Position numbers and translations under genes: made by a program. A stretch of 38,793 nt of DNA from an uncultured Bacteroides sp. (GTDB lineage Bacteria; Bacteroidota; Bacteroidia; Bacteroidales; Bacteroidaceae), in contig CAMTOV010000009.1 of assembly GCA_947074235.1 (NCBI GenBank), positions 1 to 38,793 of the forward strand, given 5' to 3'. Below, piece after piece: positions 15,657 to 22,931 of the stretch. The notes under the pieces are model-generated. The model was not told the origin of the DNA and did not search any database. It saw only the letters and a program-made list of their open reading frames with translations. Every line of letters begins with the position of its first letter. Position 1 is the stretch's first letter.

Positions 15657-15722
15657 GCCAGTGCGTAAACAAGCATGAGGCAGTGCCTTAATATGCATTT
15701 GCCAGTGCAATAAATATACAGT
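15657..15722. repeat. 22-bp tandem repeat, three degenerate units
   Basis: Units start at 15657, 15679 and 15701, each beginning G(C/G)CAGTGC and continuing with an AT-rich segment that contains TAA and GCAT-like bases. The spacing is exactly 22 bp. There are no spacers, so this is not CRISPR-like. Confidence 0.55.
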
Positions 15723-15734
15723 TGTATAATAAAC

Positions 15735-15771
15735 AAAAGGCCATTTGACTTCCGAAGTCGAATGGCCTTTT
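15735..15771. terminator. Terminator after the DUF3127 gene
   Basis: An inverted repeat AAAAGGCCATTTGACTTC / GAAGTCGAATGGCCTTTT with one mismatch sits 24 bp beyond the minus-strand DUF3127 stop. Its A/T flanks let it work in both directions. Confidence 0.85.
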
Positions 15772-15794
15772 GCGTGTATGATATATTTATTATG

Positions 15795-16172
15795 TTAGAA
15801 AGGAAGATCGTCCTTAGCATCGCCTGTGTTGAAATCAGGAGTTGCTGCTGGAGCAGGAGGAGGAACTGGTGAACCTGTTTGCATAGCTGCATCACCAGCT
15901 GCTACACGCTCTACTCTCCACGCGCGGATACTGTTAAACCAACGGTCTTGCCATTGACGAGCATCAATATCAAACGATACTGTAAGCTCTTCGCCTAGTT
16001 GAATATTAAATTGATCTATTTTATCTGTACCAAATACTTCAAAGCACATTTTCTTTGGATATTGGTCGTGGTTTTCTATAACAAACTCTTGTGCCTTCCA
16101 CTCATTTCCTGTTGCCTTTGCTACTCCGCCTTTAGGAGGAAGCACAGCAATGATTTTTCCTGTAAATTCCAT
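15795..16172 (-). CDS. DUF3127 protein, OB-fold-like with SSB-type acidic tip
   Basis: A 125-residue protein matching the Bacteroidetes DUF3127 pattern: MEFTGKIIAVLPPKGG, WKAQEFVIEN, CFEVFGTDKI, VSFDIDARQW and WFNSIRAWRVE. Alternating strands suggest an OB-fold. Residues about 92-120 form a Pro/Ala-rich, low-complexity linker, and the last residues are DDLPF, very like the acidic C-terminal tip (DDDIPF) through which single-stranded-DNA-binding protein recruits repair and replication proteins. Context agrees: it is divergent from dnaN and close to a DnaQ-like exonuclease and recN. A role in single-stranded DNA binding is inference from fold impression, tip and context. A near-consensus minus-strand -7 element lies at 16195-16202. 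Confidence 0.8.
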   Translation of the reverse strand: MEFTGKIIAVLPPKGGVAKATGNEWKAQEFVIENHDQYPKKMCFEVFGTDKIDQFNIQLGEELTVSFDIDARQWQDRWFNSIRAWRVERVAAGDAAMQTGSPVPPPAPAATPDFNTGDAKDDLPF

Positions 16173-16254
16173 TCTACTAATTTTAAATTTTGGGCGAAGT
16201 TACAATTTTTGTAGATAATTCTCCTATTCCATTTTGTTTTTTCTACTGATTTAT

Positions 16255-16284
16255 TAGCTTTGCAATATCTTTTTTGTAATTTTG
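16255..16284 (+). promoter_or_regulatory. Two overlapping -7 matches upstream of dnaN
   Basis: TAGCTTTG (16255-16262) and TAATTTTG (16277-16284) both fit TAnnTTTG, 22 bp apart. Either could drive dnaN, whose ATG is 39 bp beyond the second. Confidence 0.55.
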
Positions 16285-16322
16285 TACATTCATAGAATTT
16301 AAACTTAAAGAAGCAGAACTAT

Positions 16323-17447
16323 ATGAAATTTATCGTCTCAAGTAATACTCTATTTACTCATTTGCAGAACTTAAGTCGTGTTGTCAATTCCAAAAGTGCT
16401 TTACCAATTTTAGAATGCTTCCTTTTCGAAATCGAAGATGGAACATTGACTGTTACGGCATCGGATAGTGAAACAACCATGATTACTTCTTTGGAAGTAA
16501 ACGAAAGTAGTGATAACGCTCGTTTTGCTATCAGCGCCAAAACTTTGTTGGATGCTTTGAAAGAGATTCCAGAACAACCGTTGTCGTTTGATGTAAATAT
16601 GAGCAATTATGAAATGACTGTTCTGTATCAAAACGGAAAATACAACTTCATGGGTCTTAATGCTGATGAGTTTCCACTATCGCCTTCGTTGGGTGCAAAC
16701 TGTGTGAATGTGCAATTAGACGCATCTGTTCTTTTGAATGGTATCAATAAAAGTATTTTCGCTACTGCCGACGATGAACTTCGTCCGGTGATGAATGGTA
16801 TCTACTTCGATATTACTACCGAAGATATGACATTTGTAGCATCTGACGGTCATAAGTTGGTGCGTTGCAAAACAACGGCTGCTCGCGGAACAGAACGTGC
16901 TGCATTTATTTTGCCAAAGAAACCAGCATCGATGTTGAAAAACCTTCTTCCTAAAGAAGCGGGTGTAGTATTGGTAGAGTTTGACGAACGCAACGCTATC
17001 TTTACACTTGAAAGATATCGCATGATTTGCCGTTTGATTGAAGGTAGATATCCAAACTACAACTCGGTGATTCCACAAAACAATCCTCACAAGGTGATTG
17101 TAGACCGCATGCAACTAATTGGTGCATTGCGTCGTGTGTCAATCTTCTCTTCGCAATCTAGCAGTTTGATTAAACTTCGTCTTGACGAAAATCAAATAGT
17201 GGTTTCTGCACAAGATATCGATTTTTCAACTTCAGCCGAAGAAAAACATGTTTGTCAATATACAGGCACACCAATGAGCATTGGGTTCAAATCTACATTC
17301 TTGTTGGATATCCTAAACAACATCTCTTCTACCGAAGTGGTTATCGAATTGGCCGATCCATCGCGTGCGGGTGTAACTGTGCCTGCTGAGCAAGAAGACA
17401 ACGAAGACTTATTAATGTTGTTGATGCCTATGATGCTTAACGACTAA
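16323..17447 (+). CDS. dnaN: DNA polymerase III sliding clamp (beta subunit)
   Basis: The beta clamp forms a ring dimer round DNA and tethers the replicative polymerase. The 374-residue length is normal and three clamp domains are evident (about 1-120, 128-250, 251-374). Family motifs include MKFIVSSNTLF, VNSKSALPILECFLFE, DELRPVMNGIYFD, ASDGHKLVR, FILPKKPASM, RLIEGRYPNYNSVIP and the C-terminal LMLLMPMMLND. Unlike in many bacteria it is not next to dnaA and recF. Instead it precedes a DnaQ-like exonuclease and diverges from the DUF3127 gene, giving a replication-centred cluster. A terminator follows, so dnaN may be a single-gene transcript. Confidence 0.97.
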   Translation: MKFIVSSNTLFTHLQNLSRVVNSKSALPILECFLFEIEDGTLTVTASDSETTMITSLEVNESSDNARFAISAKTLLDALKEIPEQPLSFDVNMSNYEMTVLYQNGKYNFMGLNADEFPLSPSLGANCVNVQLDASVLLNGINKSIFATADDELRPVMNGIYFDITTEDMTFVASDGHKLVRCKTTAARGTERAAFILPKKPASMLKNLLPKEAGVVLVEFDERNAIFTLERYRMICRLIEGRYPNYNSVIPQNNPHKVIVDRMQLIGALRRVSIFSSQSSSLIKLRLDENQIVVSAQDIDFSTSAEEKHVCQYTGTPMSIGFKSTFLLDILNNISSTEVVIELADPSRAGVTVPAEQEDNEDLLMLLMPMMLND

Positions 17448-17467
17448 AGAATATAAACTTTTATCGG

Positions 17468-17534
17468 AAAGGACACAGAACTTCTAGCTCCTACTTTCAA
17501 GAGGGGTACATAAAGATTTCTGTGTCCTTTTTCG
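17468..17534 (+). terminator. Terminator after dnaN with a long loop
   Basis: A 13-bp stem AAAGGACACAGAA / TTCTGTGTCCTTT (perfect apart from base stacking at the ends) encloses a 37-nt loop and is followed by Ts. The loop contains a further short CTC...GAG pairing. Confidence 0.75.
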
Positions 17535-17553
17535 CAAATTAAAATAGTAACTC

Positions 17554-18333
17554 ATGAAACTGAATCTTAAAAATCCAATCGTATTTTTTGATCTAGAGAC
17601 TACCGGAACTAATATCAACGCAGATCGCATCGTAGAGATTTGTTATCTAAAGGTTTATCCTAATGGTAACGAGGAAGCTAAGACGCTAAAGATTAATCCA
17701 GAGATGCACATTCCCGAAGGCTCTTCTGCTATTCATGGGATATATGATGAAGATGTGGTGGATTGCCCTACCTTCAAAGAGGTGGCCAAAACCATAGCCA
17801 ATGATATTGAAGGATGCGACTTGGCAGGTTTCAATTCAAACCGCTTTGATGTGCCTGTATTGGCCGAAGAGTTTCTTCGTGCGGGTGTTGATATTGATAT
17901 CAGCCGCAGAAAGTTTGTGGATGTGCAAGTAATTTTCCACAAAAAGGAGCAACGCACACTATCGGCTGCTTACAAGTTCTATTGCGAGAAAAACTTGGAA
18001 GATGCTCACTCTGCCGAAGCTGACACACGTGCTACATACGAAGTATTGAAAGCTCAGCTAGATCGCTACGAGGATTTGGAAAATGATATTGCAGCTTTGG
18101 CCGATTACTCTTCATTCAACAAGAATGTGGATTTTGCCGGTAGAATGGTTTTTGATGATAATGGGGTAGAGGTGTTCAACTTCGGTAAGTACAAAGGCCA
18201 ATCGGTAGCAGAGGTTTTGAAGAAAGATTCAGGCTACTATGGATGGATCATGGGCAATGACTTTACGCTAAATACAAAAGCCATGTTGACAAAGATTCGT
18301 TTGCGCGAGTTGAGCAACATGACAACTAAATAA
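17554..18333 (+). CDS. DnaQ-like 3'-5' exonuclease with DUF3820 tail
   Basis: A 259-residue DEDDh exonuclease. Exo I is FFDLETTGT (Asp13, Glu15), Exo II includes GFNSNRFDVPVL (Asp99) and Exo III is AHSAEADTRATYE (His152, Asp157), so all four acids and the His are present. The last about 55 residues (FNFGKYKGQSVAEVLKKD... YYGWIMGNDF) match the DUF3820 module often fused to such exonucleases. The role would be proofreading or repair of 3' DNA ends, or possibly RNA. Its place right after dnaN suggests association with the replicase, as the epsilon subunit of polymerase III is of this family. No separate PHP or polymerase domain is present. Confidence 0.9.
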   Translation: MKLNLKNPIVFFDLETTGTNINADRIVEICYLKVYPNGNEEAKTLKINPEMHIPEGSSAIHGIYDEDVVDCPTFKEVAKTIANDIEGCDLAGFNSNRFDVPVLAEEFLRAGVDIDISRRKFVDVQVIFHKKEQRTLSAAYKFYCEKNLEDAHSAEADTRATYEVLKAQLDRYEDLENDIAALADYSSFNKNVDFAGRMVFDDNGVEVFNFGKYKGQSVAEVLKKDSGYYGWIMGNDFTLNTKAMLTKIRLRELSNMTTK

Positions 18334-18374
18334 TTGCTAGAATTAAGAATTGCTTTTATCAAAGTGAAATACGG

Positions 18375-19571
18375 ATGTTAAAAGGAAAGAAAATAATATT
18401 GGGTATCACGGGAAGCATCGCTGCTTACAAAGCGTGCTATATCATTCGTGGTTTGATTAAAGAGGGGGCAGAGGTGCAAGTAGTGATTACTCCTGCCGGA
18501 AAAGAATTTATTACGCCCATCACTCTCTCGGCGCTTACCAGCAAACCCGTGATAAGTGAGTTTTTTGCTCAGCGTGATGGCACTTGGAATAGCCATGTAG
18601 ATTTGGGATTGTGGGCAGATGCTGTGCTGATAGCACCTGCTACGGCTTCTACCATAGGCAAGATGGCCAATGGCATTGCCGACAACATGCTTATCACTAC
18701 CTATCTGTCGGCCAAAGCTCCTGTGTTTGTGGCTCCGGCTATGGACTTGGATATGTATGCGCACCCGTCTACTCAAAAGAATTTGGATATACTTCGCTCG
18801 TATGGCAATTATATCATCGAGCCGGGCACTGGTTTCTTGGCTAGCCACTTGGTGGGTAAGGGCAGAATGGAAGAACCCGAAGAGATTATCCGTACGTTGG
18901 ATGAATTCTTCTCTCAAAATGGCGACTTGGCCGGTAAAAACATCATGATTACCGCTGGGCCTACCTACGAAAAGATAGATCCTGTGCGCTTTATAGGCAA
19001 CTATTCATCGGGTAAAATGGGCTTTGCCTTGGCCGAGGAGTGTGCTTCGAGAGGGGCTAATGTGACATTGATTGCAGGCCCTGTTCAACTCAAAACAAAG
19101 CATTCTCGCATTCAGCGTATCGATGTGGAATCGGCAGCAGAGATGGCCAAAGAGGCTGAAACTTACTTCCCTACATCTGATGCTGCTATACTATGTGCAG
19201 CAGTAGCCGATTTTACTTCTGCTGCCACCGCTGACAAGAAAATAAAGCGAGAAAAAGAGGATTTATCACTATCTTTGATGCCAACAATGGATATTGCAGC
19301 TCATCTAGGAAAGATGAAAAGTAAAACCCAGAAGTTGATAGGTTTTGCTCTTGAAACCAATGATGAATATGCCAACGCTAAGGATAAACTGGCTAGAAAG
19401 AACTTCGACTTTATCGTTCTCAATTCATTGAATGATGAGGGTGCTGGATTTCAATGCGATACCAACAAGATAAGCATTATTGATAAAGAGGGTAGAGTAG
19501 ACTATCCGCTGAAACCAAAAACGGAAGTGGCGGGTGATATTATAGATCGTTTATCGAAAGAGTTGTTATGA
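18375..19571 (+). CDS. coaBC: Bifunctional phosphopantothenoylcysteine decarboxylase / synthetase
   Basis: CoaBC makes phosphopantothenoylcysteine from phosphopantothenate and cysteine and then decarboxylates it for coenzyme A synthesis. The N-terminal CoaC flavoprotein domain (about 1-180) shows LGITGSIAAYKA, SHVDLGLWADAVLIAPATAS with the catalytic His, and PAMDLDMY, the Bacteroidetes form of the PAMNxxMW substrate clamp (Asp for Asn). The C-terminal CoaB domain (about 188-398) shows MITAGPTYEKIDPVRFIGN, SSGKMGFALAEE, AAVADF and KIKREKED. The 398-residue length is usual. Its stop overlaps the DUF4835 gene by 4 bp (ATGA), so the genes are translationally coupled. Confidence 0.95.
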   Translation: MLKGKKIILGITGSIAAYKACYIIRGLIKEGAEVQVVITPAGKEFITPITLSALTSKPVISEFFAQRDGTWNSHVDLGLWADAVLIAPATASTIGKMANGIADNMLITTYLSAKAPVFVAPAMDLDMYAHPSTQKNLDILRSYGNYIIEPGTGFLASHLVGKGRMEEPEEIIRTLDEFFSQNGDLAGKNIMITAGPTYEKIDPVRFIGNYSSGKMGFALAEECASRGANVTLIAGPVQLKTKHSRIQRIDVESAAEMAKEAETYFPTSDAAILCAAVADFTSAATADKKIKREKEDLSLSLMPTMDIAAHLGKMKSKTQKLIGFALETNDEYANAKDKLARKNFDFIVLNSLNDEGAGFQCDTNKISIIDKEGRVDYPLKPKTEVAGDIIDRLSKELL

Positions 19572-20476
19572 GGAAGGCACTTGTAGTTGTTGTATTATTG
19601 CTGTTTGTTCATGTAGTGCGTGCACAAGAGATTAACTGTAAAGTTACTATCAATCATCAGCAGGTGCAAGGAACTAATGTGCAAGTATTCAAAACTCTTG
19701 AGAATGCGCTGACAGAGTTTGTCAACAATCGTAGGTGGACAGCTGCTCAATATGAAACGAACGAACGTATTCGCTGCTCATTCAACCTTACGGTAAAGAG
19801 CTACGATGAAACAGAAGGCCGATGGTCGTGCGAATTAATAGCACAATCTACTCGTCCTATCTTTCAATCGGGCTATCAGTCGGTTGTTTTTAGCTTTAAA
19901 GATTCGGACGTAAACTTCGATTATAAAGAGTTCGACCCGCTGGAGCTTCGAGATAATCAGATTGATAATAACCTAACCGCCGTTATAGCCTACTACATCT
20001 ACATGATGATTGGTTTGGATATGGATACCATGTCTCCTAAAGGCGGAACTGAAATGATAGTGGCTGCAGAAAATATTGTGAACTCTGCACAAATGCTTAA
20101 TGAAAAAGGCTGGAAGGCTTTTGACGATAGCAGAAATCGCTATGCTTTGGTATCCGATTATTTGGATGAAGGTATGAGCCCCCTTCGCGAAATGATGTAC
20201 GACTATCATCGCAAAGGACTGGATGAAATGGCAACTAACGCAACAAGAGGACGCGCTGCTATCACTGAGTCATTAAACAATCTGAAAACAGCTAAAGGGA
20301 ATAAACCCATGTCTTCTTTGCCTGTGGTATTTACAGAAATAAAAAGGGATGAATTGATTAATATATATGGTGGAACTTCTCCCTCAGCTCAAAAAGAGCG
20401 TGAAGAGGTTTATCAAATAATGTCGAATATTAACCCGTCTTTAAATTCAGACTGGGATAAGATCAAAGCAAAATAA
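19568..20476 (+). CDS. DUF4835 family secreted protein
   Basis: A 302-residue exported protein with a signal peptide (MRKALVVVVLLLFVHVVRAQ, cleavage near 19-20). The mature part begins EINCKVTINHQQVQGTNVQVF, and a following segment runs LTEFVNNRRWTAAQYETNERIRC. This is the pattern of the Bacteroidetes DUF4835 family, whose function is unknown to me. It starts 4 bp inside coaBC and ends 3 bp before recN, so it lies in an operon between CoA synthesis and a DNA repair gene. This placement appears conserved in the phylum from memory, not from a search. No enzyme motif was seen. Confidence 0.85.
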   Translation: MRKALVVVVLLLFVHVVRAQEINCKVTINHQQVQGTNVQVFKTLENALTEFVNNRRWTAAQYETNERIRCSFNLTVKSYDETEGRWSCELIAQSTRPIFQSGYQSVVFSFKDSDVNFDYKEFDPLELRDNQIDNNLTAVIAYYIYMMIGLDMDTMSPKGGTEMIVAAENIVNSAQMLNEKGWKAFDDSRNRYALVSDYLDEGMSPLREMMYDYHRKGLDEMATNATRGRAAITESLNNLKTAKGNKPMSSLPVVFTEIKRDELINIYGGTSPSAQKEREEVYQIMSNINPSLNSDWDKIKAK

Positions 20477-20479
20477 TCT

Positions 20480-22147
20480 ATGTTAAGTTCTTTATATATT
20501 CAAAATTACGCTTTAATAGAACAATTGGATATCAATCTTGATAAAGGGTTTTCAGTCATTACCGGCGAAACCGGGGCGGGTAAGTCTATTATCTTGGGTG
20601 CTATTGGCTTGTTATTGGGACAACGTGCCGATACTAAATCGATACGCAAAGAGGCTAACAAATGTATCATTGAAGCGCGCTTTCAGATTGGTAAGTATGG
20701 AATGAAGTCTTTCTTTGACAACTATCAACTGGAGTATGATGATGAATGCATATTGCGTAGAGAAATATTGGCATCGGGCAAGAGCCGTTCGTTTATCAAC
20801 GATACTCCCGTATCGCTAGCATTGATGAAAGAGATTGGCGAACAGTTGATTGATGTGCATTCGCAACATCAAAACTTGCTATTGAATACAGAAGGCTTTC
20901 AATTGAATGTGCTAGATATTTTAGCTAACAATGAAGTCGCTCTTCAGCAATATAAATCGCTTTATCAATCTTGGAAGAAGCTTGATGTTGAACTCGCTAA
21001 CTTGATAGAACAAGCTGAAAAGAGTAAGGCCGACGAAGATTATATTCGCTTTCAACTGAGCCAGCTAAGTGATGCCAACTTGGTAGATGGCGAACAAGAG
21101 TCATTAGAACAAGAGGTAGATGTACTTAGTCATGCCGAGGATATAAAAGCATCGTTATATAAGGTTGAACAAATGTTCGCTTCGGATGAAGGTGGCGTAT
21201 TATCTACTTTGAAAGAGGGTACACAAACCCTATCGCATATACAAGGAGTTTTCTCGCCTGCAGTAGAACTCACCGAACGTATGCATAGTGCTTATATCGA
21301 ATTAAAAGATATCATAGACGAAGTAAGCCAGGAGAATGAGAAGACTGAGTTTAACCCTCAACGATTGGATGAAGTTAATGAACGTTTGAACTTGATTTAC
21401 TCTTTGCAAAAGAAACATCGTGTGCAAACGGTAGAGGAGTTGATTGTACTTTGTCAGGATTATAGTGCACAGTTAGATTCTATCACCTCATATGATACGC
21501 GTATTGAAGAACTGGAAACAGAAAAGAAAAAACAATATGAGTTGGTGAAGAAACAAGCTGATGTATTGACCATAGCCAGAACTAAAGCTGCACAGATCGT
21601 TGAAAAGGAGATGGCTACGCGACTCATTACTTTGGGTATGCCTAACGTACGTTTTCAAGTAGAAATGGGCCAGCGCAAGGACTTTGGTTTGTATGGTCAT
21701 GATACCGTTAACTTCCTTTTTTCTGCCAATAAAAATGGAACATTGCAAAACATATCCGCAGTGGCATCTGGAGGTGAAATAGCACGCGTGATGTTATCAA
21801 TCAAAGCCATGATAGCCGGTGCAGTAAAGCTTCCAACTATTATTTTCGATGAAATAGATACGGGAGTATCGGGAGAGATAGCCGATAGAATGGCAGATAT
21901 TATGCAAGAAATGGGTAATAGAGAAAGACAAGTAATAAGTATTACTCATCTACCGCAAATTGCAGCACGTGGCAGTGCACATTATAAAGTTTACAAACAA
22001 GACAACGATAATGAAACTAATAGTCATATTCGTTGTTTAACTAATGAAGAAAGGGTTGAAGAGATTGCTCACATGGTGAGTGGAGCTACTTTGACCGAAG
22101 CAGCTCTTGAGAATGCGAAAGCATTGCTTGGGCTAAAAAATATTTAG
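20480..22147 (+). CDS. recN: DNA repair protein RecN
   Basis: RecN is an SMC-like ATPase that acts in double-strand break repair, promoting end processing and cohesion of broken DNA. The 555-residue protein has the RecN N-terminus (MLSSLYIQNYALIEQLDINL) and a Walker A motif ITGETGAGKS (27-36). A long helical/coiled-coil middle (about 155-370) is rich in Glu/Lys/Gln. The C-terminal ABC half carries the signature SVASGGEIARVMLSIKA-like segment (VASGGEIARV), Walker B PTIIFDEIDTGVSGE and the His switch SITHLPQIA. It follows the DUF4835 gene by 3 bp and precedes rlmB by 17 bp. Confidence 0.96.
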   Translation: MLSSLYIQNYALIEQLDINLDKGFSVITGETGAGKSIILGAIGLLLGQRADTKSIRKEANKCIIEARFQIGKYGMKSFFDNYQLEYDDECILRREILASGKSRSFINDTPVSLALMKEIGEQLIDVHSQHQNLLLNTEGFQLNVLDILANNEVALQQYKSLYQSWKKLDVELANLIEQAEKSKADEDYIRFQLSQLSDANLVDGEQESLEQEVDVLSHAEDIKASLYKVEQMFASDEGGVLSTLKEGTQTLSHIQGVFSPAVELTERMHSAYIELKDIIDEVSQENEKTEFNPQRLDEVNERLNLIYSLQKKHRVQTVEELIVLCQDYSAQLDSITSYDTRIEELETEKKKQYELVKKQADVLTIARTKAAQIVEKEMATRLITLGMPNVRFQVEMGQRKDFGLYGHDTVNFLFSANKNGTLQNISAVASGGEIARVMLSIKAMIAGAVKLPTIIFDEIDTGVSGEIADRMADIMQEMGNRERQVISITHLPQIAARGSAHYKVYKQDNDNETNSHIRCLTNEERVEEIAHMVSGATLTEAALENAKALLGLKNI

Positions 22148-22164
22148 TTTTTATATTTATAGAT

Positions 22165-22902
22165 ATGGATAAAAGTGAAATGATTTTCGGCGTTCGCGCA
22201 GTGATTGAGGCAATACAAGCCGGAAAAGAGATAGATAAGATTCTTGTAAAGAAGGATATTCAAAGCGACCTTTCAAAAGAGCTTTTTGAAGCTTTAAAGG
22301 GAACAATGATTCCTGTACAGAGAGTGCCGGTTGAACGTATCAATCGCATTACTCGTAAGAATCATCAAGGTGTAATAGCTTTTATATCGCAAGTAAGCTA
22401 TCAAAAGGTAGAGCATTTAGTGCCATTCTTATTTGAAGAAGGAAAGAACCCTATATTTGTGATGCTGGATGGTATTACCGATGTGCGTAACTTTGGTGCT
22501 ATTGCCCGTACATGCGAGTGTGCTGCTATAGATGCAGTGATTATTCCTGCACGTGGTAGTGTCACTGTAAATGCAGATGCGATGAAAACATCAGCCGGTG
22601 CTTTGCATACACTGCCTGTTTGTAAAGAGCAAAACTTAAAGTCTACTTTGCAATATCTCAAAGACAGTGGTTTTAGAATCATCGCTGCTACCGAGAAAGG
22701 CGATTATGATTATACCAAAGCCGATTATACAGGGCCTACTTGTATCATCATGGGGGCTGAAGATACAGGGGTATCTTACGAAAACCTTGCATTGTGCGAT
22801 GAGTGGGTAAAGATCCCAATTCTTGGAAGCATCGAATCACTCAACGTTTCAGTAGCTGCAGGTATTTTAATTTACGAGGCTGTTAAGCAAAGAACTAATT
22901 AA
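22165..22902 (+). CDS. rlmB: 23S rRNA (guanosine-2'-O)-methyltransferase RlmB
   Basis: A 245-residue SPOUT (TrmH/SpoU) methyltransferase. The N-terminal substrate-binding domain (FGVRAVIEAIQAGKEIDKIL ... RKNHQGVIAF) is typical of RlmB, which methylates G2251 in the peptidyl-transferase P-loop of 23S rRNA. The three SPOUT motifs are visible: LDGITDVRNFGAIART (motif 1), IIMGAEDTGVS (motif 2) and ESLNVSVAAGILIYEA (motif 3), the last forming the trefoil knot. It ends the coaBC-recN-rlmB run and a secreted protein gene begins 30 bp beyond it. Assignment to RlmB over a related TrmH-family enzyme rests on the conserved N-terminal domain. Confidence 0.88.
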   Translation: MDKSEMIFGVRAVIEAIQAGKEIDKILVKKDIQSDLSKELFEALKGTMIPVQRVPVERINRITRKNHQGVIAFISQVSYQKVEHLVPFLFEEGKNPIFVMLDGITDVRNFGAIARTCECAAIDAVIIPARGSVTVNADAMKTSAGALHTLPVCKEQNLKSTLQYLKDSGFRIIAATEKGDYDYTKADYTGPTCIIMGAEDTGVSYENLALCDEWVKIPILGSIESLNVSVAAGILIYEAVKQRTN

Positions 22903-22931
22903 TATTCTACATAAACACATTCATATTAACC

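Noticed and set aside
15657..15722. 22-bp repeats as CRISPR
   Set aside because: The units are directly adjacent with no spacers and are degenerate.
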